Source: a virus
Length of the DNA stretch: 43,571 nt
Strand: one strand, 5' to 3'
IMG/VR virus record: IMGVR_UViG_3300050821_004311
Location: 1-43,571 of that record
Positions 37,865 to 43,571 of this stretch are shown piece after piece (positions within the stretch are counted from its first letter, which is position 1; the number at the start of each line of letters is the position of its first letter). The translations under genes were made by a program, and so were the position numbers. The notes under the pieces were generated by a model. The model worked only from the letters and a program-made list of their open reading frames with translations, had not been told where the DNA came from and did no database searches.

Positions 37865-38491
37865 ATGTCAATCATCGCAAGAGCACCACAAGCCGCGCTG
37901 CTGACCCTCACCACAACGAGCCACGGAATACCCGAACCCGCAGGGAAGCCGGGAACGCCCTTAATCCTGACTGTGCCGGGAGCCGCCAGTCTGGAACTGA
38001 AAAAGCTAAACGTGACCGCTACAGGATGGGTGCAGCCGAATCAATCCGGCCACTTTCAAGTCGGGCTTTTAGCCCAAGCCTACATCCCCAACACGCCCCC
38101 GCCCGGTATCAATGATTCGGTCGGATGGACTTATCTCGGATGGGGTACGCCGGAGACGATAGGACAGAGCGGCGACCCGACCCGAACCCAGTGGATGTTG
38201 CAGGGCCAAAACCTGCTTTACTTTTTGAATCGAACGCCCGACCCATTCACCGCACAACTCCCATCCGCCGCAATAGCGAGCGGAAAGTTGCAGGGGGAGT
38301 TTTACTGCAACATAGCCGATAGCTATCAAGCCCCGGTGAATCTCATCAACTCCGAAAACATGAGTCTGCTGGCGGGAGTTGACCCGGTGATCTTGTTCAC
38401 GCTGAGAGCCTACCTGTACCCGGATTCTGGCAACTTCGACCCGTTCGCCCAAGTGCAGGTGAGCGAGTTTATTTTGACGGGTGACTCATAG
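37865..38491 (+). CDS. Beta-rich protein, structural-like, function unknown
   Basis: Encodes 208 residues behind GAGAGGAG. Contains LILTVPGAASLELKKLNVTATGWVQPNQSGHFQVGLLAQAYIP and FTLRAYLYPDSGNFDPFAQVQVSEFIL, looking like a jelly-roll or decoration protein. It is out of place in the accessory cluster: neighbours are small regulatory-like proteins. It might be a capsid decoration protein expressed from a different promoter. No family recognised. Confidence 0.65.
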   Translation: MSIIARAPQAALLTLTTTSHGIPEPAGKPGTPLILTVPGAASLELKKLNVTATGWVQPNQSGHFQVGLLAQAYIPNTPPPGINDSVGWTYLGWGTPETIGQSGDPTRTQWMLQGQNLLYFLNRTPDPFTAQLPSAAIASGKLQGEFYCNIADSYQAPVNLINSENMSLLAGVDPVILFTLRAYLYPDSGNFDPFAQVQVSEFILTGDS

Positions 38492-38493
38492 CC

Positions 38494-38679
38494 ATGACCG
38501 TAGCCGAGACAGTGGCCGCATTGCTGAGGATTGAAGACCAGAACTTACAGGTGTACTTCGATTGTCCGAGGTGCGGCAAGGGGATGCCGATGCAGAGGGT
38601 ATCGACCTGCGTACTGGTAGAGCTAGACGACAAGCCTGAGAGGGCCGTAGACGCGGCGGGGAAGCCCCGAACAGGCTAA
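38494..38679 (+). CDS. Small protein with one CxxC motif
   Basis: Encodes 61 residues starting MTVAETVAALLRIED. CPRCGKGM near the centre and CVLVELDD later could bind zinc with a third cysteine. It is the last gene of the rightward cluster before the convergent terminator at 38698-38733. Function unknown. Confidence 0.65.
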   Translation: MTVAETVAALLRIEDQNLQVYFDCPRCGKGMPMQRVSTCVLVELDDKPERAVDAAGKPRTG

Positions 38680-38697
38680 CCCACCACCGAGACGGAG

Positions 38698-38733
38698 AAA
38701 GCCCCGGGAGATGGCATCCCGGGGCTTTGTTTT
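38698..38733. terminator. Bidirectional intrinsic terminator between convergent operons
   Basis: AAAGCCCCGGGA (38698-38709), loop GATGGCA, TCCCGGGGCTTT (38717-38728), followed by GTTTT. Twelve perfect pairs. On the other strand the same hairpin ends in CTTTCTCC. It separates the rightward cluster ending at 38679 from the leftward operon ending at 38744. Confidence 0.9.
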
Positions 38734-38743
38734 GCCGCCCAGC

Positions 38744-38845
38744 CTACTTCGCCGGGGCTGGTTTAGGGTTGCATCCATGCTTGGCGCAGTACCATGTCGC
38801 CTTGCCACAGACCGCGCAGCGCGCCGTCTTGCGCCCGCGCCTCAT
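38744..38845 (-). CDS. 33-residue Cys-rich zinc-finger-like protein
   Basis: Starts MRRGRKTARCAVCGKATWYC and continues AKHGCNPKPAPAK. The set C-x2-C...C-x2-H-x-C fits a small zinc site. The ATG overlaps the previous gene's TGA (ATGA), as in all genes of this end of the operon. It ends just before the terminator. Short but well supported by coupling and position. Confidence 0.7.
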   Translation of the reverse strand: MRRGRKTARCAVCGKATWYCAKHGCNPKPAPAK

Positions 38846-39279
38846 ACGGTGCTCTCCTCATCGGTTGGGCGCTGCTTCGCCTTCTCCGCGCCGGGGAGGG
38901 CGTGGGGCGTCTTGCCATCCCACACCTTCCGGCCCTCCTGCCAGCCGAGCCCCGCGTTGGTGAACACGGGTTCGGTGGTGTTGTAACCCCACAGGTGGTA
39001 CTGGTTGCTGGTATCAACCTTGTGCGACTCCTGCGGGTACAGTTCGACCATCTCGACCTCAGCCCCAACGATCTCGTTCTTGATTCGCTGGAAGTCTCGC
39101 CAGTCGCGCCGGGGCGAGCGATCATTGTTCCGAATCGAGAGCCACACCAACTCATGCGGGCACGGCGCAACCGGAGCATCCTTGCGCAGAAAGACGTGGT
39201 AGCGATTGTTGCTGAAGAGGAGTTGCCGCTGGCCCAAGACAGTGACCTCCTCGATTTTCCAAGGTGTCCAGCGCTTCAT
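38842..39279 (-). CDS. DUF7694-like conserved phage protein
   Basis: Encodes 145 residues from ATG at 39279 (ATGA overlap). NRYHVFLRKDAP, LVWLSIRNNDRSPRRDWRDFQRIKNEIVGAEVEMVELYPQESHKVDTSNQYHLWGY carries the pattern I recall for a widespread phage family (DWRxxQxIKNE...ELYPxESxxVDTxNQYHLW). Role unknown; often found in small-gene early clusters. Confidence 0.8.
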   Translation of the reverse strand: MKRWTPWKIEEVTVLGQRQLLFSNNRYHVFLRKDAPVAPCPHELVWLSIRNNDRSPRRDWRDFQRIKNEIVGAEVEMVELYPQESHKVDTSNQYHLWGYNTTEPVFTNAGLGWQEGRKVWDGKTPHALPGAEKAKQRPTDEESTV

Positions 39280-39497
39280 TGAATAGCCTTCCTTCCTGCT
39301 TCGGTGATGGTGTAGCCGTCTACCTCGCGGCCCATCACGGTGACGGGCCCCCGGGCGACCAGCCCGTGCTTTACAAGGCTCTCCATGATGGCCGTGGTTG
39401 CGGATGGGGTGCTCCACGTCCATCCGCAGCCGCGCGCCCACTTGCCGACCCGCGCAAGTGAACTCAATACGCCCTGCTGGTTTGTTCCGAGTTTCAT
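39276..39497 (-). CDS. Small winged-helix-like DNA-binding protein
   Basis: Encodes 73 residues from ATG at 39497 (ATGA overlap). SLARVGKWARGCGWTWSTPSATTAIMESLVKHGLVARG followed by VDGYTITEAGRKAIQ resembles a winged helix: a recognition helix around TTAIMESLVKHGLV and the wing ending in Y-x-I-T-E-A-G-R. Similar short proteins are common in phages. Possibly a regulator of the operon. Confidence 0.7.
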   Translation of the reverse strand: MKLGTNQQGVLSSLARVGKWARGCGWTWSTPSATTAIMESLVKHGLVARGPVTVMGREVDGYTITEAGRKAIQ

Positions 39498-39715
39498 TCG
39501 GGCACCACCGTATCGAGGTAAAGCCCGTCCTCGCGCGGGGAGACTTCGAGATCGGATTCGGCCTCGACGCCATATTGCGCGACGTGCCCCTGAAAGTACC
39601 GCAGCATCTCGCCCTTCTTGGCCTCGATGTGGAACTGGCAACCCGCCGCGTTCACGCACGCGAAGACCTTGCCACGGTGAGCCCTGATTGCTTTGCATAG
39701 TTCGCCGTACGTCAT
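39494..39715 (-). CDS. Small protein, function unknown
   Basis: Encodes 73 residues from ATG at 39715 (ATGA overlap at both ends). MTYGELCKAIRAHRGKVFACVNAAGCQFHIEAKKGEMLRYF suggests an alpha-beta domain; the C-terminus is acidic (ESDLEVSPREDGLYL). No family recognised. Confidence 0.7.
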   Translation of the reverse strand: MTYGELCKAIRAHRGKVFACVNAAGCQFHIEAKKGEMLRYFQGHVAQYGVEAESDLEVSPREDGLYLDTVVPE

Positions 39716-39957
39716 TGGCCCTCCGCTTCCGATACCACGTTGCCGAGTGAATCCTTCGCGGATTCGAGGTTGTCGAGCGCGCCCGTCAATTCCTCGATGG
39801 CGGTGTTCGCGGCTTCGCCCTTTTCGGACTCCTGCCACTTCTCGCTTTTGTTGTCGTACTGCTCTTGGAGCGTGTCGCGAAGGCGGGTGATTTTTTCGAT
39901 GATCGCTTCAGCTTCAGCGATAGAGGCGTTGAGCATTTTGATGTCTGTCGTCTTCAT
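39712..39957 (-). CDS. Coiled-coil protein, function unknown
   Basis: Encodes 81 residues. Continuous heptad pattern: KMLNASIAEAEAIIEKITRLRDTLQEQYDNKSEKWQESEKGEAANTAIEELTGALDNLESAKDSL, given here as the evidence for a long coiled coil. First gene of a chain of five ATGA-coupled genes ending at 38744. Confidence 0.75.
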   Translation of the reverse strand: MKTTDIKMLNASIAEAEAIIEKITRLRDTLQEQYDNKSEKWQESEKGEAANTAIEELTGALDNLESAKDSLGNVVSEAEGQ

Positions 39958-39962
39958 AGTTT

Positions 39963-40274
39963 TTAGAATCCTTTTGGGCTGGGTTTGTAGCGGTTAAGAG
40001 CGTTCACAATGCGAACGGCCGTATTCGGGTTGCGGGCGACACAGACAGACTCGCCGTGCTGCAAAACATCGGAGCCAACGTTGACGTAAAGCCGGACAGG
40101 TTTAGTGTCGGGCGGTGGAAAGAGCTTCGCCGCGCGCATAGCCGCTTCGATGGTTGGGCCGGAGCCGAGCAGATCGGTGCGCCGGAAGACGTGGAAGGTG
40201 TCGCCGAACTTGACGATGGCGGGCAGGTGAATGCGAGCCTCAATCATTATGTTTAGCGCGTGTTGGTACTCCAT
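39963..40274 (-). CDS. Small alpha-beta protein, function unknown
   Basis: Encodes 103 residues from ATG at 40274, behind GGAGGTAACTGC. EYQHALNIMIEARIHLPAIVKFGDTFHVFRRTDLLGSGPTIEAAMRAAKLFPPP, then VNVGSDVLQHGESVCVARNPNTAVRIVNALNRY. Two similar alpha-beta halves appear, each ending in a helix with A-A/R-I-x-N. Its ribosome site resembles that of the gene at 27150. Unknown role. Confidence 0.75.
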   Translation of the reverse strand: MEYQHALNIMIEARIHLPAIVKFGDTFHVFRRTDLLGSGPTIEAAMRAAKLFPPPDTKPVRLYVNVGSDVLQHGESVCVARNPNTAVRIVNALNRYKPSPKGF

Positions 40275-40278
40275 GCAG

Positions 40279-40668
40279 TTACCTCCGATTCTTTGGGTTG
40301 TAAATATCAATCTCAATTAGGTGCTGCTCACGGTCGTAATGGCGCTTCAGTTCGCCGAGGCGGGTGTGGTACTCGCTCGCGTCGTAGCTGCGGCCTTCCG
40401 CGATGCGTTCAAGCATCCCGAGGGCCATGCCGAGGGCTTCGTGTTCGTTCTTGCAGGTGATGTGGGAGGGCGGGTTGTCTTCGATGAGAACGATAGAATC
40501 TGGCGTCTTGAAACCGATCTGAGCGGCGCGCTGCTTCGCGTCTTCATAGGTGGGGGCGACTATCGTACCTGTCGAGGGCCCCTGTGTGACGCGCCATTTG
40601 CGCGGCGCGGGTTTCTTGTCGAGGCGGGCGATGGTATCGCTCACGCGGTTAGCTGCGGTTTGATTCAT
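40279..40668 (-). CDS. Small protein, function unknown
   Basis: Encodes 129 residues starting MNQTAANRVSDTIARL, behind ACAGGAG and repeat hairpin A (40698-40719). KWRVTQGPSTGTIVAPTYEDAKQRAAQIGFKTPDSIVLIED forms an alpha-beta element; LGMALGMLERIAEGRSYDASEYHTRLGELKRHYD is helical. From memory the N-terminal module occurs in other small phage proteins. No function assigned. Confidence 0.75.
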   Translation of the reverse strand: MNQTAANRVSDTIARLDKKPAPRKWRVTQGPSTGTIVAPTYEDAKQRAAQIGFKTPDSIVLIEDNPPSHITCKNEHEALGMALGMLERIAEGRSYDASEYHTRLGELKRHYDREQHLIEIDIYNPKNRR

Positions 40669-40697
40669 GGGTGAAATCTCCTGTGGTGCTGGGTTGT

Positions 40698-40719
40698 GGG
40701 GAGCGCTCGCGCGCCCCCC
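40698..40719 (-). repeat. Intercistronic hairpin repeat, copy A
   Basis: Read on the minus strand GGGGGGCGC, loop GCGA, GCGCTCCCC: nine pairs (one G-T) with a GNRA tetraloop. Followed by ACAACCCAGCACCACAGGAG and the ATG at 40668. Preceded by the stop of 40732. No T-tract, so not a normal terminator. Confidence 0.85.
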
Positions 40720-40731
40720 GGGGTTGGGAGT

Positions 40732-40992
40732 TTAGCCGCAGTAGTGAAGCGCGACGTAGAACGAAGTGGAGCCCGCGAGCGTCTGACCGTCGCTGCCGTT
40801 GTAGTAGCCGCGAATCTGGCTCCATTGGCACCAATCTGCAAACAGAATTGCGCTCGCATAGGTGGGGAAGGTGGCGATCATCCAGACTGGATTAGCCCAA
40901 GTGACCGAGCCGCCCAACTCCTGCGCCTTCTCGACGCGCCCGCCATGCGAGCGCCCATCTGGTACGACAGGAACACCGAGAGTCTTAGCCAT
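40732..40992 (-). CDS. Small protein, function unknown
   Basis: Encodes 86 residues starting MAKTLGVPVVPDGRSHGG. Contains SVTWANPVWMIATFPTYASAILFADWCQWSQIRGYY, rich in aromatic residues. It overlaps the preceding gene by eight bases and ends 12 bases before hairpin A. No family recognised. Confidence 0.7.
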   Translation of the reverse strand: MAKTLGVPVVPDGRSHGGRVEKAQELGGSVTWANPVWMIATFPTYASAILFADWCQWSQIRGYYNGSDGQTLAGSTSFYVALHYCG

Positions 40993-41380
40993 AGACGATC
41001 TCTCCCATCAGGCAGCATTGCAGGAACACGTCGCCCGTCTCGGCGTCGTCGTTCTCGGCGGTGAAATCTCCGAAGTGCTTGGGGTACTTGTCAGCCATGA
41101 TCTGCAACCCGAGGGCGATAGACTCGCGATTCAGGACGGGGCGAATGAAGACGTTCTCGGGGTCTTCAATGTCGCCGATGGTGAGCCCGCCGCCCTCATT
41201 GAGCGGGTAGTCGAGATGGCGGAAGATGACATCGGGGCTGCTGCGAAATTCGAGCTTCGCGGGCGCGTGGTATTCCTTGATGGTGTACCAGTAGTTCGAG
41301 CCGCCCTCGAATGCAGAGCAGAGAAGGTCAGAGATGCGCTGGGCGGTGATGGTGGTGGTGACGGTAACGGTGAAATCCAT
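40985..41380 (-). CDS. Conserved phage protein, function unknown
   Basis: Encodes 131 residues. VTTTITAQRISDLLCSAFEGGSNYWY, HLDYPLNEGG, and MADKYPKHFGDFTAENDDAETGDVFLQCCLMGEIVYG are the marks of a very common phage family I recognise from memory (ISDLLCxAFEGGSNYWY...DAxTGDVFLQ). Its function has not been settled. Preceded by hairpin B. Confidence 0.85.
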   Translation of the reverse strand: MDFTVTVTTTITAQRISDLLCSAFEGGSNYWYTIKEYHAPAKLEFRSSPDVIFRHLDYPLNEGGGLTIGDIEDPENVFIRPVLNRESIALGLQIMADKYPKHFGDFTAENDDAETGDVFLQCCLMGEIVYG

Positions 41381-41412
41381 GAAGGTACTCTCCTGTGTGT
41401 GGTGCGGGTTGT

Positions 41413-41434
41413 GGGGAGCGCTCGCGCGCCCCCC
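41413..41434 (-). repeat. Intercistronic hairpin repeat, copy B
   Basis: Identical to copy A over the 22-base hairpin, with the GCGA loop. Followed on the minus strand by ACAACCCGCACCACACACAGGAG and ATG at 41380; preceded by the stop at 41448. Confidence 0.85.
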
Positions 41435-41447
41435 GGGTTTGCGGTTA

Positions 41448-41627
41448 TTAGTCGATGCTCCAAGTGCCGACCTTGTTGCCGTTGGCGTCGTAGATGCGGC
41501 CAGCGTTGTCTTCTACGGGTTCATGTTGGCGCGCAAAGTCTGAGAATATGCGACGGGTTGCGGTGGCGAGATCGGCGTATGTCTGCATTGCATCGTTACC
41601 TAGTTCGATTGTCATCGTGAAAGTCAT
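41448..41627 (-). CDS. 59-residue protein, function unknown
   Basis: ATG at 41627 behind GAGGAG opens MTFTMTIELGNDAMQ; ends with EDNAGRIYDANGNKVGTWSID, a beta-like tail with a D-x-N-G-N turn. Lies 14 bases after the stop of 41642 and 14 bases before hairpin B. Short, but with clean signals and context. Confidence 0.7.
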   Translation of the reverse strand: MTFTMTIELGNDAMQTYADLATATRRIFSDFARQHEPVEDNAGRIYDANGNKVGTWSID

Positions 41628-41641
41628 GGGGCTCCTCGGGG

Positions 41642-42046
41642 TTAGTTGATTAGGTGAAGTTCGGTTATCTGTTGATCGGTGAAAAATCTGCGTACCTTCA
41701 TCCAGTCGCGACGCACGGCGCGATACGTTTTGGAGGCGCTGATACTGTCGTTGCTGTACCCGTATTCGTCGCAGAAATCCCCGAACGTGCCGGGGTCGGA
41801 CTTCGTTATGCAGGTGAGCAAATCGTATGCCTCGGGTTCCGTACCTTCATTCGTCATGTTGATTGACGCGCCGAAGCGGGTTGAGTAGCTGCGGCGACGA
41901 TCTGTGGTAGACGTGAGGGTGAGGGTGTAGATGCTGCGGGGTTCCTTGTCATCGGGGAAATATTCATCAAAGCCTACATAGGCTGCTGAAAAGGTCAGGT
42001 GGTGACGCTTTAGAAACGTCTCAGCTTGTTCTGTGTACTCGCTCAT
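41642..42046 (-). CDS. Conserved phage protein, function unknown
   Basis: Encodes 134 residues starting MSEYTEQAETFLKRH. The C-terminal part AYDLLTCITKSDPGTFGDFCDEYGYSNDSISASKTYRAVRRDWMKVRRFF matches a common phage family by memory (AYDVLxCLxKxDPGTFxDFCxxFGYDxDSxxAxxxYxAVxxEWxxxxxLF). Role unknown. It often accompanies the family of 40985-41380, as here. Preceded by hairpin C. Confidence 0.85.
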   Translation of the reverse strand: MSEYTEQAETFLKRHHLTFSAAYVGFDEYFPDDKEPRSIYTLTLTSTTDRRRSYSTRFGASINMTNEGTEPEAYDLLTCITKSDPGTFGDFCDEYGYSNDSISASKTYRAVRRDWMKVRRFFTDQQITELHLIN

Positions 42047-42069
42047 AACTCTCCTGTGGTGCGGGTTGT

Positions 42070-42091
42070 GGGAAGCGCTCGCGCGCCCCCC
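42070..42091 (-). repeat. Intercistronic hairpin repeat, copy C
   Basis: As copy A with one base changed (GGGAAGCGC on the plus strand), which turns a G-C into a G-T pair and so keeps the stem. GCGA loop conserved. Followed by ACAACCCGCACCACAGGAG and ATG at 42046. Confidence 0.85.
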
Positions 42092-42100
42092 GGGTTGTAG

Positions 42101-42883
42101 TTACGCGGCGACGGATGGCCGCATGGATTCAATCTTGGCGCGTATCCCTGCGAGTGAAGCTGGCGACGCTGTAGAGGAGGCTTTACGGGCGCTCGCGATG
42201 GCATCCTGAGCGGTGGTGCCGCTACCTGCTGCCATGCCGCTGATGCGCTCAGTTACGCGCCAAGTGTCGCCCGGTTCGCCCTGCGCGTTGATAGCGCGAT
42301 GGGCGACGAATTCATACTCTGCGAGCGCTGCCAGCTTGACGGGCGCGCCCATCGTTTTTACGCGCGTCTGACCTTCGCCCAGTGTGACGAAGACGGACAC
42401 CATATCCGCGCCCGCGTCGCCAAGTTTGGCGAGTTTGAGGGCCCGTTGTTCGTCGCGACTGAGCACGCCGAGCAAAATTTTCTTCTCATGCTTGGCGCGC
42501 TCGCGAGCAGTCCACACGCCCAATTCCTTGACGGCTGTGCGGCGATCTATCAGGGCGAACTTTGCGCGCGTCTTGACGTTGCCAGCGCGCCCAGCGACTA
42601 GCAGGTATCGCGAGCCCGGTACAGTGACCTCCGTGCGCTCGCGCGGGCCTTCAACGTCTCTACGACGCTGGGTAGCTTCACACCACCGCGAGTGCATCAT
42701 CACCGTTTCAAAATGGGTTGTGCTGGGCTCCTGAACAACTTCAGCGCTAGTTATGGTGACGCCCTTAGACCATGTGGCAAGACGCTTGCGATTGACGCAC
42801 GCGGGCGCATGACCTTCTACGGGTATAGCTACGATTGGGGCTTTGCCTTTGGACGCGGCGACGATTGACTGTGTGCAGTTCAT
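42101..42883 (-). CDS. Largest protein of the right-hand operon, function unknown
   Basis: Encodes 260 residues from ATG at 42883, behind ACGGAGA; the open frame runs further upstream across repeat copy D and the 26-residue gene but that part is Ser/Pro-rich and unlikely. It is basic with a central ARERAKHEKKILLGVLSRDEQRALKLAKLGDAGAD and a C-terminus of helical Ala/Ser. No recognised family or catalytic motif. Its stop codon lies within a TGTAGTTACG word (42096-42105). Confidence 0.75.
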   Translation of the reverse strand: MNCTQSIVAASKGKAPIVAIPVEGHAPACVNRKRLATWSKGVTITSAEVVQEPSTTHFETVMMHSRWCEATQRRRDVEGPRERTEVTVPGSRYLLVAGRAGNVKTRAKFALIDRRTAVKELGVWTARERAKHEKKILLGVLSRDEQRALKLAKLGDAGADMVSVFVTLGEGQTRVKTMGAPVKLAALAEYEFVAHRAINAQGEPGDTWRVTERISGMAAGSGTTAQDAIASARKASSTASPASLAGIRAKIESMRPSVAA

Positions 42884-42910
42884 TTGATGATCTCCGTGTT
42901 GCTGGGTTGT

Positions 42911-42930
42911 GGCGACGCTCGCGCGCCCCC
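42911..42930 (-). repeat. Intercistronic hairpin repeat, copy D
   Basis: More diverged: GGGGGCGC, loop GCGA, GCGTCGCC with one internal mismatch and one G-T pair. The flanks GTGGCGAC and CACAACCCAGCAACACGGAG are kept, followed by ATG at 42883. The stop of the upstream 26-residue gene is 12 bases away, again in a TGTAGTTACG word. Confidence 0.8.
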
Positions 42931-42942
42931 GGGGTTGTGTAG

Positions 42943-43023
42943 TTACGCTGTTTTGTATGCGCGCAGGGTTATGCAGATTCCGGGGTTGCATACGACAGTT
43001 TGACCAATGATGGGGGATGGCAT
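42943..43023 (-). CDS. 26-residue peptide, probable small gene
   Basis: ATG at 43023 overlaps the previous stop by one base (TAATG), with GGAGA eight bases upstream. MPSPIIGQTVVCNPG, then ICITLRAYKTA. The coupling and the hairpin directly behind its stop argue for translation despite the size. No function. Confidence 0.55.
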   Translation of the reverse strand: MPSPIIGQTVVCNPGICITLRAYKTA

Positions 43024-43214
43024 TAGGCGATCTCCTCAGAAAGTACGTCGATGACACGCTTGGCCTGTTCGACACTCTTGGCGACGAAGGGGAAGGATAC
43101 GAATTCGATGCGGGTAACAACAATGATTCCGTTGCCGTTGCGCTCGATTGAATACCCTTTGTACTCTTCGAGTAGTTCTAGGTTGGGGGTGTTGGCGGTG
43201 CGAATGGTACGCAT
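43023..43214 (-). CDS. First gene of the right-hand operon, small protein
   Basis: Encodes 63 residues from ATG at 43214 behind CAGGAGA. NLELLEEYKGYSIERNGNGIIVVTRIEFVSFPFVAKSVEQAKRVID is a small beta sheet followed by a helix, as in many short phage proteins with a YKGYxIxRxxxG start. Upstream open frame to 43466 is not used. Hairpin E lies in its leader. Being first after the operator-flanked promoter it is the earliest product of the operon. Confidence 0.75.
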   Translation of the reverse strand: MRTIRTANTPNLELLEEYKGYSIERNGNGIIVVTRIEFVSFPFVAKSVEQAKRVIDVLSEEIA

Positions 43215-43236
43215 ACTAGGTGTTCTCCTGTCGGGT

Positions 43237-43262
43237 TGTGGCGCTCGCCCTGCGAGCCCCTG
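43237..43262 (-). repeat. Leader hairpin, diverged copy E of the operon repeat
   Basis: On the minus strand GGGGCTCGC, loop AGG, GCGAGCGCC with one mismatch, followed by ACAACCCGACAGGAGA and the ATG at 43214. Only the downstream half (ACAACCCG-ACAGGAGA) is well conserved; the stem sequence differs but the stem itself is kept. Confidence 0.7.
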
Positions 43263-43279
43263 AATTGTGCTACTGGGGT

Positions 43280-43343
43280 AGTATACCACAAAATTGGGAA
43301 AATAGTGTGGTATGGCATCCCGCAAGCTAAAAATATGTGGTAT
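43280..43343 (-). promoter_or_regulatory. Promoter of the right-hand operon with TGTGGTAT operators
   Basis: On the minus strand TGGTATACT (43288-43280) is an extended -10 element, TGnTATACT, with no good -35. Overlapping it is ATACCACA (43283-43290); TGTGGTAT returns at 43306-43313 (inverted relative to the first) and at 43336-43343 (same direction as the second). This gives three half-sites of a probable repressor. It points at the gene beginning at 43214 through a leader of about 60 bases. Confidence 0.7.
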
Positions 43344-43571
43344 TCGCGCGCGAGGCGATGAGATCGGGCGCGCTACTTGACAAGCATGGTAGAGTGTATG
43401 AGTCAAGTCGGTCGCAACCATGAACCCCGGGCCCAAGTCAACACACACGCGAACACAACAAACCACACGCGAGCACGTAAGTCAAGGCCAGCGAGTGAGA
43501 GAATAAACCACAGAGCAGAGCGAGAGTCAAGAGCCATCTGTGGAAAACTACCTAACACCAACAAAATAGTT
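43344..43571. other. Non-coding right end
   Basis: No convincing gene. It carries a TTGACA (43377-43382) without a matching -10, repeats of CACACGCGA-type (43443-43476), and a DnaA-box-like TGTGGAAAA (43539-43547, TTTTCCACA on the minus strand). It continues the AT-rich character of the left end, so the two ends may be adjacent in a circular molecule, though no terminal overlap proves it. Confidence 0.5.

Noticed and set aside
42884-43123. Upstream extension of the 260-residue gene to 43123
   Set aside because: It would cover hairpin D and the 26-residue gene, is Ser/Pro-rich, and a good ribosome site precedes the ATG at 42883.
40698-43262. Operon hairpins as rho-independent terminators
   Set aside because: No T-tract follows and each is directly followed by a ribosome site and gene; one lies in the leader of the first gene.
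43215-43466. Upstream extension of the first right-hand gene to 43466
   Set aside because: It would run through the promoter, operators and leader hairpin.
1-43571. Direct terminal repeat, integrase, CRISPR, diversity-generating retroelement, insertion sequence
   Set aside because: None seen: ends share no repeat, no recombinase or reverse transcriptase-like product was recognised, and no spaced repeat array exists beyond the iterons.

Overview
The window looks like a nearly complete genome of a tailed bacteriophage with podovirus-type organisation. Base composition is GC-rich, genes are densely packed, and neighbouring genes are joined by ATGA, GTGA or TTGA start-stop overlaps. It has a terminase, portal, an N4-gp56-like major capsid protein, a large tail hub, proline-rich candidate internal virion proteins, a lysin-like protein and receptor-binding tail proteins. 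It has no tape measure and no sheath or tube genes. I see no integrase, ParA/ParB, DNA polymerase, primase, replicative helicase, tRNA, CRISPR array or insertion sequence. The host cannot be named from the sequence; sigma70-like promoters, DnaA-box-like sites and AGGAG ribosome binding sites fit a GC-rich Gram-negative-type bacterium.

Layout. (1) 1-940: AT-rich spacer, one small leftward gene, then an origin-like region with five iterons, a dyad and DnaA-box-like sites. (2) 939-3753: leftward operon ending in a RepA_C-type plasmid replication initiator. (3) 3783-5994: rightward genes starting with a RusA resolvase, then small zinc-binding and membrane proteins. (4) 5991-29354: packaging and virion genes, interrupted by a structured non-coding region at 8176-8762 and closed by two intrinsic terminators near 29.4-29.5 kb. 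(5) 29478-30124: two leftward genes whose promoter lies back to back with the next cluster. (6) 30247-38679: rightward accessory/early cluster with a ribbon-helix-helix protein, an SMC/Rad50-like ATPase, an HNH protein, a triple C2H2 zinc-finger protein and many small unknown proteins. (7) 38744-43214: leftward early-type operon of 14 small genes, read from an operator-flanked promoter near 43.28 kb and ending at a strong terminator shared with cluster 6.

How it may work: the phage probably starts replication with a plasmid-type RepA at adjacent iterons and borrows the host replisome, so it may be a phage-plasmid or a phage that took over a plasmid replicon. RusA, the SMC-like ATPase and the HNH protein would process recombination and packaging intermediates. 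The region 5-7 promoters with small DNA-binding proteins are candidate control points.

Most unusual features: the RepA/iteron replicon in a polymerase-less podovirus; a 10-bp word, TGYAGYTACG, found at 20 places; a repeated GNRA-loop hairpin in front of five genes of the right-hand operon; a phage protein with three identically spaced C2H2 fingers whose end is overlapped by another gene; and a chain of TTG starts embedded in TTGA overlaps.
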